From an uncultured Bacteroidia bacterium (GTDB lineage: Bacteria > Bacteroidota > Bacteroidia > J057 > CALAJH01), in contig CALAJH010000058.1 of assembly GCA_937922655.1 (NCBI GenBank), positions 1 to 64,000 of the forward strand: a DNA stretch of 64,000 nt, read 5' to 3'. Every line of letters starts with the position of its first letter. Positions within the stretch are counted from its first letter, which is position 1. Positions 61,740-64,000 of this stretch are shown in pieces. The notes beneath the pieces were generated by a model. That model did no database searches. It was not told the origin of the DNA and saw only the letters and a program-made list of their open reading frames with translations. Made by a program: the position numbers and the translations under genes.

Positions 61740-63130
61740 TTTTCCAACCACGTCTCGTAGGGGATGATTTCGTCGCCGGCGGCGGCGGAAAAGTTGTCCA
61801 AAAATTCTTGGGCCAAACGCCGGGTTTTCGGTTTAAGGCCCGCGCACAAACGATGTAAAACGTCCAAAAAGCGGTTTTCGCGCTCGTTGTTTTGTAATAT
61901 CGTGCCGTACTCGCGTTTGATTTGTTCGATGCGGCGTTCGACCGTTTCGGGTTCGCCCATTTCAAAACGGATAATACACTCGGTAACGGCGACCTTGAAA
62001 CGAAACGCCTCGCCCGCCGACTTGTAAACGTCCGTCAAATACAGATGGGTCAGTTCTTTGGCGGCTTCGGCGTATTTTTTCTGTTCAAAGAGCAAATACG
62101 CCAAATTGGTATAGACAAAGTTGGTATAAAATTCGTTTTGTTTTAACACATCGGAATTTTTTAGAAACCGCAACACTTCAATGGCTTTAAGGGGTTGGGT
62201 TCGGGAATAAGCAAAAACCAAAGAATTGTAATAAAAAAAAGAATATTGATTGTAATATTTTCTTTCGTACGCTTCGATTTCCTTTCCCAACCTTTCGACG
62301 TAAGGGGTGGCCTCTTCGATTTTTTCGTTTTTGTACATGGCGTTGACGAGGTAAGTGAGCATGCGGAGTTTGTCGGCTTGGGTCGATTCGTCGAAAAGTT
62401 TTTGGTTTTCAAAGCTTTGGAACGTGTGTAGAACGTAGTCTTCGAGGCCGGGGAAGTCGCGCAGGTGCAAAAGCCATTTGACGCGTGCGTCGAAAAATTT
62501 GAGTTTGAGCCTGAGACCGTCGGCCTCTTCGAACACCGCCGGCGGCGGGGCCGGAATTTGAGCCATGCCGGGCGCGATGTTTTGGGTGATTTTGAGCGTA
62601 AAATTGACGGTGGCCAGCCAATCTTCGGTTTCGCGCAGGACGTTGAGTTTGCGGGCGTTGTCGCGGCGTTTTTCGAGATAGGTTTGAGGGTGAACGTCGG
62701 CCAAAAATTGGGCCGTCTGAATCAAATGGCCGTATATAAGGTCGAGCAGTTCAAAGTCTTCTTGGGCAAGGGCGTCCTTTTCGGCGCGAAAAAGAAAGCG
62801 ACGGGCGATTTCATAAAGACCTTTGTCCAAATAAACGCGGGCCAAAAGCACCGAACGCACCGCACGCGTACGCTTGGAGTCTCCGGAATGAAGGTCGGCC
62901 TGACTTTTTTCGACGGTTTCGGCCAAACGATTTTTAAGCCGGTAATAGGCGTTTTTGTCTTTGGCTTGGGGATAAAGTTTTTTTGCGGCGGCATCCTCGT
63001 CGTCCGACCGGCGCAAACGGTCGAAAAGCCACATAAACTTGGCGTCGTCGCGGCGGGCGTAAATTTTGAAGTGCCTCAGCTCTTCGCGCCGCAAAGAGCG
63101 TATCAATTCCACAAGGGGGTCCATCGCCAT
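61703..63130 (-). CDS. large helical protein of a Bacteroidota-specific family, function unknown
   Basis: From ATG 63130 (MAMDPLVELIRSLRREELRHFKIYARR) the product is 475 residues and mostly helical. I know this start (DPLxELIxSLxxxExRxFKxxA) from a widespread family of ~500-residue Bacteroidota proteins without assigned function. The middle and end show TPR-like pairs (AIEVLRFLKNSDVLKQNEFYTNFVYTNLAYLLFEQKKYAEAAKELTHLYL). No signal peptide or catalytic motif is seen. A further start at 63124 is also possible; an extension to 63211 looks non-conserved. It may be a cytoplasmic scaffold. Confidence 0.75.
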   Translation of the reverse strand: MAMDPLVELIRSLRREELRHFKIYARRDDAKFMWLFDRLRRSDDEDAAAKKLYPQAKDKNAYYRLKNRLAETVEKSQADLHSGDSKRTRAVRSVLLARVYLDKGLYEIARRFLFRAEKDALAQEDFELLDLIYGHLIQTAQFLADVHPQTYLEKRRDNARKLNVLRETEDWLATVNFTLKITQNIAPGMAQIPAPPPAVFEEADGLRLKLKFFDARVKWLLHLRDFPGLEDYVLHTFQSFENQKLFDESTQADKLRMLTYLVNAMYKNEKIEEATPYVERLGKEIEAYERKYYNQYSFFYYNSLVFAYSRTQPLKAIEVLRFLKNSDVLKQNEFYTNFVYTNLAYLLFEQKKYAEAAKELTHLYLTDVYKSAGEAFRFKVAVTECIIRFEMGEPETVERRIEQIKREYGTILQNNERENRFLDVLHRLCAGLKPKTRRLAQEFLDNFSAAAGDEIIPYETWLENHLRQKTPKAAK

Positions 63131-63269
63131 GGGGGAAAAAAATTTTGAGAATCGGAGTAATTGCGGTAAATATATCCTATTTTGGATTAAAAAGCCGTTG
63201 GATGCTTGCAAATTCTTTGTACGCCGGAACCCAATAGAGACGACGCAAGCGCGCTCGGGGCGTTAAATT

Positions 63270-63614
63270 ATGTCTATGCAGGAAAGCGACGCCGTCAAAC
63301 ATTCGCGGATAGTCAAGGCGTTTTTCGAACTTGGAGAAAAAATCGGGCGCTCACCCACGCCCGTGGAGCTGTGCGAAGAAACAGGCCTGAGCTTCGGCGA
63401 ATACAACCGGCTAAGCGCACAACTGACCGCCGAAAACGAAGCTTTGTTGGGACGATTGCTGACGGGTTCGGTCATCGGAGGCTTGTCGCAGAAGGCAGCG
63501 CAAGGCGAGGTTAAGGCCGTTGAAATGTTTTTCAGATACGTCTGGGGAAAAACGAAAGCAACCCGGGACGAGCCGCTCCCCACGCTCAAATTCCCCGATG
63601 AAAGTTTCGTATAA
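63270..63614 (+). CDS. small helix-turn-helix protein resembling a phage terminase small subunit
   Basis: A 114-residue protein. Residues ~12-50 ([40 protein letters not shown]) look like a helix-turn-helix. [28 protein letters not shown] is like the tail of terminase small subunits, where 'xGDxxAxkxxxxxxG' is common. No large terminase, portal or capsid gene is near. It could be a domesticated phage remnant or an unrelated regulator. The ATG at 63270 is the only good start. It is 76 bases upstream of recA on the same strand. Confidence 0.55.
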   Translation: MSMQESDAVKHSRIVKAFFELGEKIGRSPTPVELCEETGLSFGEYNRLSAQLTAENEALLGRLLTGSVIGGLSQKAAQGEVKAVEMFFRYVWGKTKATRDEPLPTLKFPDESFV

Positions 63615-63667
63615 TCAATTCGAAAAAAAATCGCGGGGGGGTGGGGGACGGGTCGAAATTCTTGGCG

Positions 63668-63675
63668 TAAATTTG
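63668..63675 (+). promoter_or_regulatory. -7 element of recA
   Basis: TAAATTTG, 15 bases before the recA ATG at 63691. No LexA-type box was recognised around it. Confidence 0.6.
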
Positions 63676-63690
63676 CGCAAATTACAAACG

Positions 63691-64000
63691 ATGGCAAAAG
63701 AGGTCAAAGATCAACAGGCGGAAAAACTCAAGGCGTTGAGCATCACCCTCGAACGTCTGGATAAGGAAATGGGCAAAGGTACGGTCATGCGTTTGAGCGA
63801 CCGGGCCGCCGTCAAGGTGCCGGCGATTTCGACGGGGTCGCTGGGCTTGGATATGGCCATCGGCATCGGCGGCATCCCCCGGGGCCGCATCACCGAAATT
63901 TACGGCCCCGAATCTTCGGGAAAAACGACGATAGCCTTGCACGCCATCGCCGAAGCCCAAAAGCAAGGCGGCATCGCGGCGTTCATCGACGCCGAACACG
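63691..64000 (+). CDS. recA: recombinase RecA, N-terminal part (3' end outside window)
   Basis: The frame from ATG 63691 runs off the right edge with 103 codons visible. [20 protein letters not shown] and [34 protein letters not shown] contain the Walker A loop GPESSGKT; the last visible residues AFIDAEH are the conserved strand that follows. RecA forms filaments on single-stranded DNA for recombination and repair. About two thirds of the gene is missing from the window, so nothing can be said about its C terminus. Confidence 0.96.
   Translation, partial: MAKEVKDQQAEKLKALSITLERLDKEMGKGTVMRLSDRAAVKVPAISTGSLGLDMAIGIGGIPRGRITEIYGPESSGKTTIALHAIAEAQKQGGIAAFIDAEH

Noticed and set aside
63270-63614. 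Evidence of a prophage from the terminase-small-subunit-like protein
   Set aside because: No large terminase, portal, capsid, integrase or attachment site occurs nearby, so a prophage cannot be claimed.

Overview
The window comes from a Bacteroidota chromosome. The evidence is a type IX secretion (T9SS) C-terminal sorting domain on a very large secreted protein, several Bacteroidota-typical families (DUF4290, DUF5777, PorT-like and PorV/PorQ-like beta-barrels, OstA-like protein, fused SecDF, GbsR/MarR regulator), and many exact copies of the Bacteroidota -7 promoter element TAnnTTTG in front of genes. Base composition is GC-leaning inside genes and AT-rich between them. I cannot place it below phylum. 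There are no rRNA genes, insertion sequences or CRISPR arrays. One tRNA (Pro, GGG) is present.

Layout. 1-6.3 kb: the end of a DNA methyltransferase/restriction protein cut by the left edge, a DUF3108 protein, homogentisate dioxygenase, a TPR protein with C-terminal OB-like domains, lipB and a lipoprotein. 6.3-11.5 kb: hslU, a DUF4290 protein, an unknown Cys-rich protein coupled to a GNAT acetyltransferase, and pyrB. 11.6-17.4 kb: a long minus-strand series of tightly packed genes (thioredoxin, thiG, ung, DUF486, secreted protein, subtilisin-like protease, polysaccharide flippase). 17.5-29 kb: TPR protein, tRNA-Pro, MerR regulator, SAM methyltransferase with an outer-membrane protein, PorT-like barrel, OstA-like protein, Sel1 protein, DUF5777 barrel, PAS protein, purD. 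29-36.4 kb: beta-barrel, dapD, a metal ABC permease fused to a DtxR-type repressor, PAS-SpoIIE phosphatase, PfkB sugar kinase, LOG-family hydrolase, cysteine desulfurase. 36.4-49.9 kb: TonB-dependent receptor and an 11.1-kb gene for a 3701-residue surface protein built of about 40 tandem Ig-like units. 50-64 kb: SGNH hydrolase with LysM domains, speA-DUF350-methyltransferase cluster, an ArsR-ArsM fusion, GbsR regulator with a perfect palindromic operator candidate, secDF, PorV/PorQ-like barrel, an unknown large protein, a terminase-small-subunit-like protein and the start of recA.

How the genes work together. Most of the window is housekeeping (proteolysis, lipoate, pyrimidine, purine, thiamin, lysine, Fe-S, protein export, recombination) mixed with cell-envelope functions. 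SecDF (export), the PorV/PorQ-like barrel and the giant sorting-domain protein belong to one logical route: Sec export followed by T9SS surface display. The main T9SS machine genes are not here. The most noteworthy items are the giant repeat protein, two regulator-effector fusions (ArsR-ArsM and metal permease-DtxR), the speA-DUF350 coupling, the palindrome abutting the gbsR-like promoter, and the recurrence of -7 elements only 4-7 bases before start codons, which suggests near-leaderless mRNAs.
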